64,000 nucleotides of DNA from Paracoccus halophilus. Lineage in GTDB: Bacteria; Pseudomonadota; Alphaproteobacteria; Rhodobacterales; Rhodobacteraceae. The stretch spans positions 62,001 through 126,000 of the forward strand of contig NZ_JRKN01000006.1 of NCBI RefSeq assembly GCF_000763905.1, read 5' to 3'. Positions 63,498 to 64,000 of the stretch are shown piece by piece (the stretch's first letter is position 1; every line of letters begins with the position of its first letter). The position numbers were made by a program, and so were the translations under genes. Below the pieces are notes generated by a model. It had not been told where the DNA came from, made no database searches, and saw only the letters and a list, made by a program, of their open reading frames with translations.

Positions 63498-64000
63498 GCC
63501 GCGACCTCGGTGATGATGGCGCCGCGTTGCCGGAAACAGCGGGTCGAGAACAGGATGCGATGCGGCACGCCCGCCAGTTCCGGCAGCGCCCGGGCACGGT
63601 CCAGCACCGCCATCGCCTCGGGGCGGGTGCGGGCGTGGATCATGCAGAACAGCGGCCAGTCCCAGAGCCCCGGTACCCGGCGCCGCTGATAGCACAGGGT
63701 GACGCCGGGCACGCGCGCCAGTGCCGTGCCGGCGGCGGCTATCGCCGCGTCGGGCAGGTGCCAGACGACCATGGCGTTTTCCCGCCAGCCAAGCGCGCGG
63801 TGGCGCACGATCACGCCGACGCGGGTCAGGATGCGCGCCCGGGCAAGCGCCGCGATCCGGGCGATGATCTCGGCCTCGTCGCGGGCCAGATCCTCGGCCA
63901 GCGCGGCAAAGGGGCGCGGCACCAGCGCCAGCCCGCTGGAGAGCGCCTGCATCAGCGGCCGGTCGCCCGGCCGCAGCGCCGACAGATCGGCGGGCCGGTC
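63494..64000 (-). CDS. siroheme decarboxylase subunit (NirL- or NirD-like), cut by window edge
   Basis: The frame is open to base 64000, so at least 168 residues with the N-terminus outside. Contains A-E-I-I-A-R-I-A-A-L-A-R-A-R-I-L-T-R-V-G, N-A-M-V-V-W-H-L-P-D and a C-terminal L-F-S-T-R-C-F-R-Q-R-G-A. By order before nirG it should be nirL, but nirD or a DL fusion cannot be excluded from the visible part. Confidence 0.75.
   Translation of the reverse strand, partial: DRPADLSALRPGDRPLMQALSSGLALVPRPFAALAEDLARDEAEIIARIAALARARILTRVGVIVRHRALGWRENAMVVWHLPDAAIAAAGTALARVPGVTLCYQRRRVPGLWDWPLFCMIHARTRPEAMAVLDRARALPELAGVPHRILFSTRCFRQRGAIITEVAA

Overview
The window looks like chromosomal DNA of a denitrifying alphaproteobacterium of the Rhodobacterales, most likely Paracoccus or a close relative. 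The support is: very high GC throughout; a heme d1 gene run (nirL/G/H/J/N-type, minus strand at the right edge) in the order known from Paracoccus denitrificans; the oxygen-dependent (CobG/CobN/CobF) cobalamin pathway; Rhodobacterales-style short membrane-anchored RTX proteins; and a 2,3-dihydroxybenzoate siderophore starter module (P. denitrificans makes the catecholate parabactin). No phage, insertion sequence, integrase or CRISPR array was recognised. Two tRNA genes (Gly-GCC, Cys-GCA) are present.

Layout. 1-4.3 kb: end of ribA, an L,D-transpeptidase, then a minus-strand group of an rRNA methyltransferase, a metallophosphoesterase and a diacylglycerol-kinase-like protein. 4.5-9.0 kb: catecholate siderophore starter module, entCBA on plus converging on a free-standing aryl carrier protein and entE on minus. 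9.2-16.3 kb: housekeeping and small envelope genes (DUF5671-like membrane protein, tRNA-Gly, ychF, pagL-like, trpA, a GST, a dioxygenase-hydrolase fusion, tRNA-Cys). 16.4-24.5 kb: mprF, a CecR/YbhG-like regulator plus ABC efflux operon, and a membrane-anchored glutamate-synthase-like flavoprotein. 24.5-30 kb: an AfuABC/FbpABC-type importer operon with an embedded histidine phosphatase and an MBL-fold hydrolase. 30.4-35.6 kb: a LacI regulator divergent from a DapA-like aldolase/lyase and a TAXI-TRAP transporter, with a visible promoter and operator. 35.8-39.7 kb: chrA, and a MarR regulator divergent from a 3-hydroxybenzoate-4-monooxygenase-like flavoprotein.

39.7-54.5 kb is a nearly complete cobalamin (B12) block: cobO on minus, a B12 riboswitch, then DUF1636-cobW-cobN-cobGH-cobI-cobJ, cobK (minus), cobL-cobE-cobM-cobB, a second B12 riboswitch, a CbiM-like cobalt transporter component and cobF. 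Most junctions are 1-4 base stop/start overlaps, indicating translational coupling. cobG and cobH are fused in one reading frame, and the divergent cobK and cobL start codons share two bases. Enzymes for precorrin-2 formation, CobS/CobT, and the late steps (cobQ, cobD, cobC, cobP, cobU, cobV) must lie elsewhere.

54.7-64 kb: a cytochrome c'/cytochrome b561-type pair, a small RTX-repeat protein, a 50-residue secreted peptide, parC, and the heme d1 biosynthesis genes, which run off the right edge. B12, siderophore and heme d1 pathways make this a region rich in tetrapyrrole and metal handling. The least explained units are the phosphatase/MBL-containing ABC importer, the LacI-DapA-TRAP operon, and the two gene fusions.
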